Source: Corallococcus macrosporus DSM 14697 (GTDB lineage: Bacteria > Myxococcota > Myxococcia > Myxococcales > Myxococcaceae). Taken from it: 64,000 nt of DNA. The first letter of the stretch is position 1. Every line of letters begins with the position of its first letter. Positions 29,615 through 41,927 of this stretch are shown here, piece by piece. The translations under genes and the position numbers were made by a program. The notes beneath the pieces were generated by a model. The model was not told the DNA's origin and searched no databases. It was given only the letters and a program-made list of their open reading frames with translations. The stretch covers positions 3,450,501 through 3,514,500 of the forward strand of contig NZ_CP022203.1 of assembly GCF_002305895.1 (NCBI RefSeq), written 5' to 3'.

Positions 29615-30598
29615 TCAAGCCTGCATGGTTGCTGGAGAACCGAGCGCCGCCGTGGGGGCCTGGGCCAGCGTGAGGAAGAGGGTGCTGCCCCCCGGGTCCG
29701 CCTCCACGCCCACGCTGCCGCCATGGGCCTCCACTTCCTGCCGGGCCAGGTAGACGCGCAAGGGGTCCTCCAGCCGCTTCTCCCGGAAGGCGCGCTCCTC
29801 GCGCTGGAAGACGGCGGCGGCGTCCTCGTCCGTCAGGGGGGCGCCGTCCCGGCGGACCTCCACGCGCACCCGGGGCGGGAAGGGGCGGATGCGCACGCGG
29901 ATGACCTCGCCCGGCTGGGCGCGCGCCAGGTGGTACTGGATGAAGGACTCCAGGGCGTGCTGGATGCGGGCCCCGTCCACGACGACGTCCGGCACCGCGT
30001 CCGCCGGGCCCACGTCCAACACGAGCGCCACCTGGGCCGCGGAGGCCGCGGCGCGCTGCCGCTCCACCGCCGCGTCCAGCAGGGGCAGCAGCGACTGGCG
30101 CTCCGGCTCACAGGGCAGCGCGCCCAGGTCCGCCCGGCTGGCGTCGAAGAAGTCCTGGGAGAAGGCCAGCGAGCGGTCCGCGTTGCGGAGGATGGTCTCC
30201 AGGCCCCGCTGCACCTTGGGCTCCAGGGGCACCCGGCCGTTGAGCAGCAGGGCCGCGTACGAGCGGACGTTGGCCAGCGAGCCGCGCAAGTCATGGGACG
30301 CCATGGACAGGTAGCGCACGCGCCGGCGCACCCCGGCCTCGTCCCACGCCAGGGGCTCGGTCCACAGCAGCAGCGCGCCGTCCTCCAGCGCCTCCTCGCC
30401 CGCCCTCAGCACCTGGCCGTCCCGCTCCCACAGGCCGCCGCTCCCGGCGCGCCGCTGGAAGCCCGCCGCCGCCATCAGCTCCGGCAGCGAGCCCACGCGG
30501 GCGGGCAGCACCTCCAGGCCGAGCTGCTCCAGCAAGGAGCGGCCGAGCAGGCGCGGGGTGCCTCCGCGCGGCAGGAGCAGGAGCCCTGGTGCCGCCAT
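29615..30598 (-). CDS. Histidine-kinase-like protein with degenerate ATP domain
   Basis: A 327-residue cytoplasmic protein (ATG at 30598 with AAGG nearby; a GTG 42 bases upstream is possible). A unique N-terminal sensory part (1-90) precedes a good HisKA box, SMASHDLRGSLANVRSY, with phospho-acceptor His102. The following ATPase region keeps the fold pattern but lacks a normal N-box and a clear DxGxG motif (VRRDGAPLTDED instead). Kinase activity is therefore doubtful, and it may act as a phosphotransfer or dimerisation partner. Divergent from a receiver-protein gene with which it may pair. Confidence 0.75.
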   Translation of the reverse strand: MAAPGLLLLPRGGTPRLLGRSLLEQLGLEVLPARVGSLPELMAAAGFQRRAGSGGLWERDGQVLRAGEEALEDGALLLWTEPLAWDEAGVRRRVRYLSMASHDLRGSLANVRSYAALLLNGRVPLEPKVQRGLETILRNADRSLAFSQDFFDASRADLGALPCEPERQSLLPLLDAAVERQRAAASAAQVALVLDVGPADAVPDVVVDGARIQHALESFIQYHLARAQPGEVIRVRIRPFPPRVRVEVRRDGAPLTDEDAAAVFQREERAFREKRLEDPLRVYLARQEVEAHGGSVGVEADPGGSTLFLTLAQAPTAALGSPATMQA

Positions 30599-30793
30599 GT
30601 CGCCTGCCTTCAGCTCCCCCGGGCTCGCCACGTTCCACACCCCCAGTCCATCAAGTCACGGAAAGGGTGGGCAGTGACTGTCGGTTTTGCAACGTGGGCC
30701 CATGTCCGGCGGCGTGGGCGCATTTTCTTGCGCCGCCGCGTGGGAGGATGGTTGAAGAATCCCAGCGTCGCACCTCGGGAGACTGCCCTGACC

Positions 30794-31201
30794 TTGCACA
30801 ATGCACAGCATGCGGGCGCCCCGGTCGTCCTGGTCGTCGATGACGACCCGGACATCCTGGAGGCCCTTTCAGAGATTCTGGAAGCCGAAGGCTTCGAAAT
30901 CCGCCGGGCGCGGAACGGGAAGGAGGCGTTGGAGCGGCTCGAGCCCGAACCCCCCAACCTCATCCTCTTGGACCTGATGATGCCGGTGATGGACGGGTGG
31001 GAGTTCGCCCAGCGGATGCGGCAGAAGCCGCCCGAGGTGGCGCGCATCCCGCTCATCGTCCTCAGCGCGGACCGGAACGTGGGCAGCAAGGCCTCCGACA
31101 TTGGCGCGGTGGGCCACCTGGCCAAGCCCTTCGAGCTCAACGACTTGTTGGACATGGTTCGCCGCTCGCTGAACCCCGCCGCCGCGTCCACCAGCGCGTG
31201 A
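30794..31201 (+). CDS. Single-domain response regulator
   Basis: About 135 residues consisting of a CheY-like receiver only. The acidic pocket is DDDPDI (Asp16-18), the phospho-acceptor is Asp60 in LILLDLMMP, then comes the switch region LIVLSADRN, and the conserved Lys is in GHLAKPFEL. No ATG is available. The TTG at 30794 gives a normal receiver N-terminus, and a TTG at 30752 with GGGAGG four bases upstream is the alternative. Divergent from the histidine-kinase-like gene; the roughly 195-base gap has the hairpin GGCGCA/TGCGCC (30717-30734). Confidence 0.82.
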   Translation: MHNAQHAGAPVVLVVDDDPDILEALSEILEAEGFEIRRARNGKEALERLEPEPPNLILLDLMMPVMDGWEFAQRMRQKPPEVARIPLIVLSADRNVGSKASDIGAVGHLAKPFELNDLLDMVRRSLNPAAASTSA

Positions 31202-31297
31202 CATCCGCCGCATCCGTGGCTTGACCTGCCAGGGGGCCGCCATTACGGTTTCCCCGGCTTTGACTTTCAAATCAACGGTCAGTCCAAGGAGTGTGGC

Positions 31298-31621
31298 ATG
31301 AACGCGAAGGACATCATCGAGAACCAGATTCCGGAGTCCCTCAAGGCGAAGCCGGAGCTGGCGAAGGAAATCAACGCCGTCATCGTGTTCGACGTCTCGG
31401 GTGAGGGCGGCGGGAAGTGGACGCTGGACACCACCAAGTCGGAGGGCTGGGTGACGGAAGGCGCCGCGGATGGCGCGAAGATGACCATCAGCGTGAGCAA
31501 CGACGACTTCGTGAAGATTCGCGAGAAGAAGCTCAACGCGCAGATGGCGGCCATGCAGGGCAAGCTGAAGTTCAAGCCCATGGACATGGGCCTCGCGATG
31601 AAGCTCGCGAAGCTGCTCTAA
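31298..31621 (+). CDS. SCP2 sterol-binding domain protein
   Basis: A 107-residue single-domain SCP2 (sterol carrier protein 2) family member, a small lipid or acyl-chain carrier in the cytoplasm. It shows the typical VIVFDVSGEGGGKWTLD strand pair, WVTEGAADGAKMTISVSNDDF and the closing LKFKPMDMGLAMKLAKLL helix (last two given as LKFKPMDMG and AMKLAKLL). Start ATG with AAGGAG. It stands immediately before a CoA-transferase gene, fitting lipid metabolism. Confidence 0.9.
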   Translation: MNAKDIIENQIPESLKAKPELAKEINAVIVFDVSGEGGGKWTLDTTKSEGWVTEGAADGAKMTISVSNDDFVKIREKKLNAQMAAMQGKLKFKPMDMGLAMKLAKLL

Positions 31622-31746
31622 TCCCCGGCGGACCGGAGCGAGGCGGGCCTCCCGCCCGCTGGCTTCTGTCGCATGCGGCGCGTCTCCTTCACAGGGGCGC
31701 GCCGCAGTCGTTTCCACGCCCCGACGCTCACCTTCGAGGAATGCCC

Positions 31747-32919
31747 ATGTCGTCGCTCCCGCTTGCTGGCCTGCGTGTGTTGGACCTGTCCCGCCTGCTG
31801 CCCGGCCCCTATGCCACCCTGGTGCTGGCGGACCTGGGCGCCACCGTGGACAAGGTGGAGGAGCCGGAGGGCGGGGACTACGTCCGGCAGATGCCCCCCC
31901 TGCGGGACGACGTCAGCGGCCTGTTCTACGGCCTCAACCGGAACAAGCGCTCGCTCACGCTGAACCTGAAGCAGCCCGAGGGGCGCGACGCGCTGAAGCG
32001 CCTGGCGCGCGGCTACGACGTGCTGGTGGAGAGCTTCCGCCCGGGCGTCATGGACAAGCTGGGCGTGGGCGAGTCCGTGCTGCGCGCGGAGAACCCCCGC
32101 CTCATCTACTGCGCCATCACCGGCTACGGGCAGACGGGGCCGGACCGGCTGAAGGCGGGGCACGACTTGAACTACGTGGCCCGCGCCGGCCTGCTGGGCT
32201 ACGGCGGCGAGCCCGGCGGCGCGCCGGCCTTCCCCGGCGTGCAGATGGGGGACATTGGCGGCGGCAGCCTCTTCGCGCTGGTGGGCATCCTGGCGGCGCT
32301 GCACGAGCGCGAGCGCACGGGGCAGGGCCGCCTCGTCGACGTGTCCATGACGGATGGCGCGCTGGCCTTCCTCCACATGCACCTGGCGTCGCGCCTCTAC
32401 CTGGGGGCGGAGGGCGCCGCGCTCCAGCGGGGGACGGAGGCGCTCAACGGCGGCTACGCGTGCTACGGGCTGTACCGCACGGCGGATGAGCGGTGGCTCG
32501 CGGTGGGCGCGCTGGAGCCCAAGTTCTTCGCCGGCGTGTGTGAGCGGCTGGGGCGGCCGGAGCTGCTGGAGGACGCCTATGCCCCGGGGGCGCCCGGCGC
32601 GCGGGTGAAGGCGGAGCTGACGCGCCTGTTCGCCGAGCACCCGCTGGCGTACTGGCGGGAGCGCTTCGCCGGCTCGGACCTGTGCATCGAAGCGGTGGCG
32701 GAGGGGGACGAGGTGCTGAGCGACGCGCAGCTCCAGGCGCGGGGCCTGTTCGTGGAGGCGGAGGACGCGGCGCTGGGGCGCAAGGTGACGCACCTGCTCA
32801 CGCCGCTGCGCCTGGGCCCCACGCCGCTGCGCGCGCCGCCCGCGCTGGGGCAGCACTCGCGGGAGATTCTGGAGGAGGCCGGCTTCAGCGAGGCGGAGCG
32901 GGCGCGGCTGGGACACTGA
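31747..32919 (+). CDS. CaiB/BaiF family CoA transferase (alpha-methylacyl-CoA racemase-like)
   Basis: A 390-residue family III CoA-transferase/racemase. Signature elements are VLDLSRLLPGPYAT, DYVRQMPPLRDD, NRNKRSLTLNLK, and the active-site Asp140 within GHDLNYVARAGLLG, the pattern of AMACR, followed by GQGRLVDVSMTDG. Racemase of methyl-branched acyl-CoA or CoA transfer are both possible; the GHDLNY form favours the racemase side. The ATG at 31747 is used because GAGGA is six bases upstream, not the ATG six bases earlier. Its end overlaps the converging gene by 35 bases. Confidence 0.88.
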   Translation: MSSLPLAGLRVLDLSRLLPGPYATLVLADLGATVDKVEEPEGGDYVRQMPPLRDDVSGLFYGLNRNKRSLTLNLKQPEGRDALKRLARGYDVLVESFRPGVMDKLGVGESVLRAENPRLIYCAITGYGQTGPDRLKAGHDLNYVARAGLLGYGGEPGGAPAFPGVQMGDIGGGSLFALVGILAALHERERTGQGRLVDVSMTDGALAFLHMHLASRLYLGAEGAALQRGTEALNGGYACYGLYRTADERWLAVGALEPKFFAGVCERLGRPELLEDAYAPGAPGARVKAELTRLFAEHPLAYWRERFAGSDLCIEAVAEGDEVLSDAQLQARGLFVEAEDAALGRKVTHLLTPLRLGPTPLRAPPALGQHSREILEEAGFSEAERARLGH

Positions 32920-34114
32920 GCCCGGCCTCGCGCCACAGCGCCTCGCCGCGCGCGGCGTGGCAGGTGTCACCCACCAGGTCCAGCGCGAGCTGGGGCTGCC
33001 GCGCCGCCAGCGCCGGCAGGTCCTCGAAGGCCCCCGCGTCCTCCAGCCGGCGCACGGTGTGCTCCAGCGCCGCGCGCGCGCGCTCCACCGTCTGGCGCTG
33101 GGCCTTCGTGGGGCGCCAGCCCGTGTCGTCCCGGTAGCGGCCCAGCGTCTCCAGCAGGTGCCCCTGGAACTTCAGCATCTGCACCAGCAGGGGCAGCCGG
33201 TACGCGAAGGGCGCGGTGGCCAGGGCCGCCTCGTACTGCCGGCCCTCCGAATCCAGCCGGTACAGCAGCACCTCCAGCTGCGCGTCCAGCCGCTTGCGCC
33301 ACGCCTTGCGCACGGAGGGGTGGCGCGCCCAGCCCGTGACGGCCTGGAAGTAATGGAGGCCCCCGCACGGGTGGGCGTAGATGCCCTGCTTGCGCTTGGG
33401 CACCTGCGCCTGTCCCGCCCGCATCCCCGCGGACAGCTCGGCCTGGGCGGCTTCGAGCGCGGCGAGCGCGCTGCGCATCACCGCGTCGATGCGCACCGTC
33501 GCGCCCTCGCCGTTGCGGAAGGTGGCGCCGGGCTCCAGCGCCAGGGCCAGCGCGTCCAGCGTCCAGGCGCTCTCCGGGTTGGCCACGAGGGCAGGGCGGA
33601 AGTCGTGCTTCAACTGGTCCACCAGCGCCTGCACCGCCACGGGGCCCCCGGGGGTGTCGAAGCGGTGGGACAGGGGGTACCCGGCGCGCAGCAGGCTCTT
33701 GATCTGGAGGGCCGGGTGGGGCTCCACGGGCGTGCCGTCCGGCGTCCGGGCGTCGAAGAAGAGGCGCTCGCGGGCGGGCGCGGTGTTCGGCTGGGGCGGC
33801 GCGCGGCGCAGGTAGCGCGCCAGGATGACGTTCGCCGCGGGCTGGCCGCCGCGGGCGCGGAAGTCCCGGCCGTCCAGCACCAGGCCATGGGCCAGGGCCC
33901 ACGGGTTGGCGGGCTCGGAGGCCCACTGCCTGCACCGGGAGGCCAGCAGGGGGAAGATGTCGGGGGGCGGCGTGGTGTCGGGGGCGCGGCGCAGGTCGGC
34001 GGAGCGCGGGGACCGCATGGCCGCCGGCCAGGGCTCATCCGCGCGCGCGGGGTCGGGCGCCGCGGCGCTCAAGCCCAGGGTCAGGCTCACGAGGAGGGAG
34101 GCGGTCATCGTCAT
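32885..34114 (-). CDS. Secreted protein of unknown function
   Basis: A 409-residue protein with an N-terminal signal peptide (ATMs at residues 1 or 3; LGLSAAAPDPARA region), then a helix-rich domain. Notable conserved-looking pieces are QGIYAHPCGGLHYFQAV, with a Cys and His, and RLPLLVQMLKFQGHLLETLG. No family is recognised. It converges with and overlaps the CoA-transferase gene by 35 bases, and is preceded on its other side by a strong hairpin that separates it from the efflux operon. Confidence 0.6.
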   Translation of the reverse strand: MTMTASLLVSLTLGLSAAAPDPARADEPWPAAMRSPRSADLRRAPDTTPPPDIFPLLASRCRQWASEPANPWALAHGLVLDGRDFRARGGQPAANVILARYLRRAPPQPNTAPARERLFFDARTPDGTPVEPHPALQIKSLLRAGYPLSHRFDTPGGPVAVQALVDQLKHDFRPALVANPESAWTLDALALALEPGATFRNGEGATVRIDAVMRSALAALEAAQAELSAGMRAGQAQVPKRKQGIYAHPCGGLHYFQAVTGWARHPSVRKAWRKRLDAQLEVLLYRLDSEGRQYEAALATAPFAYRLPLLVQMLKFQGHLLETLGRYRDDTGWRPTKAQRQTVERARAALEHTVRRLEDAGAFEDLPALAARQPQLALDLVGDTCHAARGEALWREAGLSVPAAPAPPR

Positions 34115-34157
34115 GCGGGGTGCAGCCTACTGGAGACGCCGGGGCCCTCACGACGTG

Positions 34158-34195
34158 AACGCGCGCCGGCTCCGAAAGAGGGGCCGGCGCGCGTT
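34158..34195. terminator. Strong 13-bp perfect hairpin after the efflux operon
   Basis: AACGCGCGCCGGC (34158-34170) is exactly complementary to GCCGGCGCGCGTT (34183-34195), around a 12-base purine-rich loop. It begins 12 bases past the MarR-gene stop and probably ends the leftward efflux transcript. Confidence 0.7.
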
Positions 34196-34206
34196 GAAAA
34201 GGCTGC

Positions 34207-34802
34207 TCAGCCCGCCTGGGAGTCGTCGTCGGCCGCCTCGGCCTCGGCCGTCAGCCGCGCCAGCATCCGCTCCAGGATGCCGAACACGGCGTCCCGGTCC
34301 TCGGGGCCCATCAGGTCCAGCACGCGCCGCAGGCTCGCGTCCAGGCCCCGGTCGATGCGGGCGAAGACGTTGCTGCCCGGCTGGGTGAGGCGCACGACGA
34401 CGGCGCGCCGGTCCTCCACGTCACGGGTCCGCTCCACCAGGCCCATGCTCTCCAGCCGGTCCACCACCCCGGTGATGGTCTTCCGGGTGATGCCCACCCG
34501 CTGGGCCAGGACGCCCACCTGCACCGGACCGTCGTTCCCCAGCCACGACAACGCATGCATCTGCGTGGGCGTGAGCTGGAGGTCCTCGCAGATGCCCGCC
34601 AGCGGGTTCTTCAGGGAGCGGTAGCGGCTGAACTCAATCAGCAACGCGTGGAGGCGCCGCGACTCGGGCGTGGAGGCGTCCACCTCGTCCTCCAGACCGT
34701 GGCTCTCCTCGGAGCCGCCGTCCTCGGGGAGGTCCTGTCCCTCCGCGCCCGCGTCGCCTCGCCGGTTCGCGAGAGCGGCCGGTCTGTCCTCCGGCCGCCG
34801 CA

Positions 34803-34803
<1 letters not shown>
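34207..34803 (-). CDS. MarR-family transcriptional regulator
   Basis: A 198-residue winged-helix regulator. A charged N-terminal extension (about 1-45) precedes the MarR domain: LQLTPTQMHALSWLGNDGPV, GVLAQRVGITRKTITGVVDR (recognition helix) and the wing DVEDRRAVVVRLT. Such proteins repress drug-efflux genes and respond to aromatic ligands. Its ATG shares one base with the stop of the RND pump gene (TGATG), so it is the last gene of the operon and most likely controls it. Confidence 0.88.
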
Positions 34804-37943
<3,140 letters not shown>

Positions 37944-37978
37944 TCAGGGGCTCCGAACTTGAAAGGGGAGGGCAGGCG

Positions 37979-39073
37979 TCACTGCACCACGCGGACGGCC
38001 GTGCCCTCCTTCACGTCCAGAGAGGAGTCGGCGAGCACGCGCTCGTCGGCGCCCAGTCCCTGGAGGATGCGGACATAGCCAGGCAGCACCCGCTCGACGC
38101 GCACATCCCGCTTGCGCACCGTGCCGTCCTGCACCACCCACACGAAGCCCTCCTGCCCCCGGGCGCTGACGGCCTGGGTGGGGAGGAAGAGGCCCTTGTC
38201 GTCGGCCTCGCCCGCGGTGGAGAAGTCCAGCTCCACCAGGGCGCCGGGGCGCAGCGCCGTGGAGGGCTCGCCCACCACGTCCGCCAGGACCTCCACCGTG
38301 CGGTTGGTGGCGTCCACGACCGCGCCCACGACGGCGACCTGCACGTCGAAGCGCGCGCCGCTGGGGCTCAGCGTGCCCTGCGTCTTGCTGCCCACCTGGA
38401 CCTTGTCCACCACGGACTCGGGGACCTGCGCGCGGACCTCCAGCCCCGTCGTGTCGACGATGCTGAAGACCGGGGTGGAGGGCGTCATGGCCACCGAGTC
38501 ACCGACGTTCTTCGTCCGGGCGGTGATGACGCCGTCGAAGGGCGCGGTGATGGAGTGGTCGCGCAGCATCTCCTCCGCCAGCTTCAGCGACGCGGCGGCC
38601 TGGGCGGCCTGGGCGGCGGCCTGCTTCTGGGCAATCACCGCCTGGTCCAACCCGGCGGCGGCCACGCCACCGGACTCCGCCACCTTGCGGGTGCGCTCCA
38701 GGGTGCTGGTGGCCAGCTCCAGCCCGGCGTCCGCCGCCTGCTTCACGGCCCGCGCCTGCTCCACGTTGATGTAGACGTTGGAGGCGTCCAGCACCGCCAG
38801 CACCTGGCCCTTCTTCACCTTGTCACCCACCCGCACGTTCATCTTGGAGATGGTGCCGGTGGCCTGGGGGCCGAGGACCGCCTCGTTCTTCGAGCGGATC
38901 TGCCCCGTCACGCGCGTGACGTCGGCGCTCAGCTCCGTGGACGGAGCGATGGCGCGCACGCCCAGGGCCGCGGGGCCCGTCTGCTCGGGAAGGGCCGGCT
39001 TGTTGCCGGCCTTGCCACAGCCCGTCGTCACCACCGCTGCCATTGCCGCGGCCATCCACATGCGTCGAATCAC
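37979..39073 (-). CDS. RND efflux periplasmic adaptor lipoprotein
   Basis: Links the RND pump to an outer-membrane channel. A 364-residue lipoprotein (VVTTGC, Cys19) with the usual adaptor order: lipoyl half GTISKMNVRVGDKVKKGQVL, a coiled-coil helical hairpin (about 95-165), the second lipoyl half APFDGVITARTKNVGDSV, then beta-barrel and membrane-proximal domains. The GTG at 39073 is chosen because AGGA lies seven bases upstream; a GTG 24 bases earlier is weaker. First gene of the efflux operon. Confidence 0.9.
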   Translation of the reverse strand: MIRRMWMAAAMAAVVTTGCGKAGNKPALPEQTGPAALGVRAIAPSTELSADVTRVTGQIRSKNEAVLGPQATGTISKMNVRVGDKVKKGQVLAVLDASNVYINVEQARAVKQAADAGLELATSTLERTRKVAESGGVAAAGLDQAVIAQKQAAAQAAQAAASLKLAEEMLRDHSITAPFDGVITARTKNVGDSVAMTPSTPVFSIVDTTGLEVRAQVPESVVDKVQVGSKTQGTLSPSGARFDVQVAVVGAVVDATNRTVEVLADVVGEPSTALRPGALVELDFSTAGEADDKGLFLPTQAVSARGQEGFVWVVQDGTVRKRDVRVERVLPGYVRILQGLGADERVLADSSLDVKEGTAVRVVQ

Positions 39074-39160
39074 GGTCGTCCTGCTCCTGCCGGTCACGGG
39101 GCATCTGTCCCCAGGGAGACACTTCCGCGCCGGCTTCTACATGGAAATTCTGCGCCCCGG

Positions 39161-39190
39161 AAACTACAGCCTCTGAACTGTCTGTCAAGG
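39161..39190 (-). promoter_or_regulatory. Candidate promoter of the RND efflux operon
   Basis: On the minus strand TTGACA (complement of 39185-39190), then 18 bases, then TAGTTT (complement of 39161-39166). This leaves about 80 bases of leader before the adaptor start. The -35 is perfect and the -10 is fair. Confidence 0.4.
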
Positions 39191-39352
39191 GGATACTCCG
39201 GGATGCGGACTATCTCCTCTCCGGCACGTCTAATGCCCGACCGCGGAGCGGGCAGGGGAAAATGACACGGCGCGGGACGTGTGTCCCTTGGCCACGGGGA
39301 GGGGAACTGTGTGCCGAGGTGGCGGTGCTTGTGGCACCTGGAGGCGCCTGTT

Positions 39353-39370
39353 ATTGACTTGAGAATCAAT
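39353..39370. promoter_or_regulatory. Imperfect inverted repeat upstream of acyl-CoA dehydrogenase
   Basis: ATTGACTTGAGAATCAAT has arms ATTGA and TCAAT around an eight-base centre. It is AT-rich against its surroundings and lies 20 bases before the start codon. It could be an operator; the arms are short. Confidence 0.3.
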
Positions 39371-39389
39371 CCTTTCGCGAGGACACCCC

Positions 39390-40529
39390 ATGCCCCACCC
39401 ATTCACAGAGGAACACGAGGCCTTCCGCAACACGGTGCGCAGCTTCGTGGAGAAGGAGATGACGCCGCACAGCCTCGAGTGGGACCGGGCGGGCATCTTC
39501 CCCAAGGAGTTGTTCAAGCAGGCGGGCGAGCTGGGCTTCCTGGGCATCAACCACGACCCGAAGTACGGCGGCAGCGGGCTGGACTACTGGTACGTGACGG
39601 TGTTCGCGGAGGAGCTGAGCCGCAGCCTCAACGCGGGGGTCAACATGGCGCTGCTGGTGCAGAGCCAGATGGCCACGCCCATCATCAACGAGATTGGGAC
39701 GGACGAGCAGAAGCGCGAGTTCCTGGAGCCGGCGCTCAAGGGTGAGAAGATCGCCGCGCTGGGCGTGAGCGAGCCGGGCTGCGGTTCGGACGTGGCCAGC
39801 ATCAAGACGACGGCGCGCCGGGACGGGGATGACTACGTCATCAACGGCTCGAAGATGTGGATCACCAACGGCACGCGGGCGGACTTCATCACGCTGGCGG
39901 TGCGCACGGGCGAGGCCGGCTACGGCGGCATCTCCCTGGTGACCTTCCCCACGGACGTGAAGGGCTTCGGCGTCTCCAAGAAGCTGGACAAGGTGGGCAA
40001 CCTGTCCTCGGACACGGCCGTCCTCTACTTCGAGGACTGCCGGATTCCGGCCCGCTACGTGCTGGGCGAGGAGAACGAGGGCTTCTACCACATCATGACC
40101 AACTTCCAGGGTGAGCGCCTGGTGGGCGCCATCACCACGGTGGCGGGCATGGAGCGGATGGTGGAGGACTCCATCCAGTACGGCAACGAGCGCGAGGCCT
40201 TTGGCCGGCCGCTGATGAAGTTCCAGGTGTGGCGCCACAAGTTCGTGGAGCACCTGACGGCCATCGAGGCGGCCAGGCGGCTGACGTACCACGCGGTGGA
40301 CCTCTTCGACCGGAAGGAGAACCCGGTGAAGGAGGTCTCCATGGCGAAGCTGTTCGCCGGTGACCTGGCCCAGCGCGTGGCCTACGACTGCCAGCAGTTC
40401 TACGGCGGCATGGGCTACGTGGAGGAGACGGCCATCGCCCGCATGTGGCGCGACGTGCGCCTCATCACCATCGGCGGTGGCACCTCCGAGGTGATGAAGG
40501 AGATCATCTCGAAGATCTACGGCTTCTGA
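39390..40529 (+). CDS. Acyl-CoA dehydrogenase
   Basis: FAD enzyme that makes trans-2-enoyl-CoA from acyl-CoA. 379 residues with the standard domains: helical N-domain, FAD/substrate strand EPGCGSDVASIKTTA and KMWITNGTRADF, and C-terminal bundle with REAFGRPLMKFQ and GGMGYVEE. The position used as catalytic base in short/medium-chain enzymes (Glu before GTS) is Gly here (IGGGTSEV). Glu242 in GERLVGA aligns with the base of isovaleryl-CoA and long-chain dehydrogenases, so a branched- or long-chain substrate is inferred. GAGGA precedes the start. Confidence 0.9.
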   Translation: MPHPFTEEHEAFRNTVRSFVEKEMTPHSLEWDRAGIFPKELFKQAGELGFLGINHDPKYGGSGLDYWYVTVFAEELSRSLNAGVNMALLVQSQMATPIINEIGTDEQKREFLEPALKGEKIAALGVSEPGCGSDVASIKTTARRDGDDYVINGSKMWITNGTRADFITLAVRTGEAGYGGISLVTFPTDVKGFGVSKKLDKVGNLSSDTAVLYFEDCRIPARYVLGEENEGFYHIMTNFQGERLVGAITTVAGMERMVEDSIQYGNEREAFGRPLMKFQVWRHKFVEHLTAIEAARRLTYHAVDLFDRKENPVKEVSMAKLFAGDLAQRVAYDCQQFYGGMGYVEETAIARMWRDVRLITIGGGTSEVMKEIISKIYGF

Positions 40530-40542
40530 AAGCCGCGCCGCC

Positions 40543-41832
40543 TCAGGTGCCGTGGCCCAGGTTCAACCCTTCCAGGGGCTTGGGCCCGCTCGCCAGCTCG
40601 GCGTGCATGACGGCGTCGTCACGCACGCCCTCCCACCTGGACACCACCAGCGTCGCCACGGCGTTGCCGATGACGTTGGTGATGGCCCGGGCCTCCGACA
40701 TGAAGCGGTCCACGCCCAGCAGCAGGGCCACGCCCTCCACCGGCACCTTGCCGTTGAGCGCCGCCAGCGTGGCCATCAGCGTGATGAAGCCGGAGCCCGT
40801 CACGCCCGCCGCGCCCTTGGACGTCAGCAGCAGCACGCCCAGCAGGGTGAGCTCCTCGCCCAGCGTCAGGTCGATGTTCACCGCCTGGGCGATGAAGATG
40901 GCCGCCATCGTCAGGTAGATGCACGTCCCGTCCAGGTTGAACGAGTACCCCGTGGGCAGCACCAGGCCCACGGCGCCCCTGTCACAGCCCAGCGTCTCCA
41001 GCCGCTTGAGCAGGCGGGGCAGGGCGGACTCGGACGATGACGTCCCCAGCACCAGCAGCAGCTCGCTGCGCATGTAGCGCAGGAGCTTCCACAGCGAGAA
41101 GCCGGACAGCCGCGCCACCAGGCCCAGGACGACGAAGACGAAGAGGGCGCAGGTGACGTAGACGGCGATGAGCAGCCGCCCCAGCGAGCTGAGGGACTCG
41201 ACGCCGAACTTGCCCACGGTGAAGGCCATGGCGCCGAAGGCGCCCAGCGGCGCCAGCTTCATGATCATCCCGACGATGCCGAAGAAGACCTGGGCCAGGT
41301 CGTCGGACAAATCCAGCACGCGCTGTCCCATGGGCCCCAGGCGCGTGAGCGCCACGCCCGTCAGCACCGCGACGAGCAGCACCTGGAGCAGCTTCCCTTC
41401 CGTGAAGGCCGACAGGAAGTCATGCGGGATGATGTCCAGCAGGAAGGGGAGGGTGCCCTGCTGGGAGGCGGACGCGCGATACTGGGTGATGCCGGAGGTG
41501 TCGATCTGCGCCGGGTCGATGTTCATCCCCACGCCGGGCTTCAGGGTGTTCACCACCACCAGCCCCACGACGAGCGCCAGCGTCGTCAGCACCTCGAAGT
41601 AGATGAGTGCCTTGAGGCCGATGCGGCCCACGTGCTTGAGGTCGCCCATCTTCGCGATGCCCGCGACGATGGTGAGGAAGATGACCGGCGCGATGATCAT
41701 CTTCACCAGCTTGATGAAGCCGTCGCCCAGCGGCTTCATGGCCTCGCCCAGGTCCGGGCGCAGCCAGCCCAGGATGACGCCCACGGCGATGGCCAGCAGC
41801 ACCTGGACGTAGAGATTCTTCAACCACCGCAT
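40543..41832 (-). CDS. dctA: C4-dicarboxylate/cation symporter (DAACS family)
   Basis: Imports succinate, fumarate or malate (or related amino acids) with cations across the inner membrane. 429 residues with about eight helices plus two hairpins. Diagnostic motifs are [16 protein letters not shown] (serine-rich hairpin 1), [19 protein letters not shown], hairpin 2 [13 protein letters not shown], and [20 protein letters not shown] (given as [10 protein letters not shown] and NVIGNAV). The pattern fits DctA better than GltP. ATG at 41832 has AGGGG five bases upstream. It converges with the acyl-CoA dehydrogenase gene. Confidence 0.88.
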   Translation of the reverse strand: MRWLKNLYVQVLLAIAVGVILGWLRPDLGEAMKPLGDGFIKLVKMIIAPVIFLTIVAGIAKMGDLKHVGRIGLKALIYFEVLTTLALVVGLVVVNTLKPGVGMNIDPAQIDTSGITQYRASASQQGTLPFLLDIIPHDFLSAFTEGKLLQVLLVAVLTGVALTRLGPMGQRVLDLSDDLAQVFFGIVGMIMKLAPLGAFGAMAFTVGKFGVESLSSLGRLLIAVYVTCALFVFVVLGLVARLSGFSLWKLLRYMRSELLLVLGTSSSESALPRLLKRLETLGCDRGAVGLVLPTGYSFNLDGTCIYLTMAAIFIAQAVNIDLTLGEELTLLGVLLLTSKGAAGVTGSGFITLMATLAALNGKVPVEGVALLLGVDRFMSEARAITNVIGNAVATLVVSRWEGVRDDAVMHAELASGPKPLEGLNLGHGT

Positions 41833-41927
41833 CCGCACCCCTCTCTCGGGAGGCGCGGACTATAGCGTGCCCGTCGCGGCGCTCCTCGCGCGCCAGGGCC
41901 AGCGGGGGGCTCGCGTGGCGGGCCGCG

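Noticed and set aside
39331-39356. Sigma-54-like TGGCAC before the acyl-CoA dehydrogenase gene
   Set aside because: No GC doublet at the required ten-base distance.
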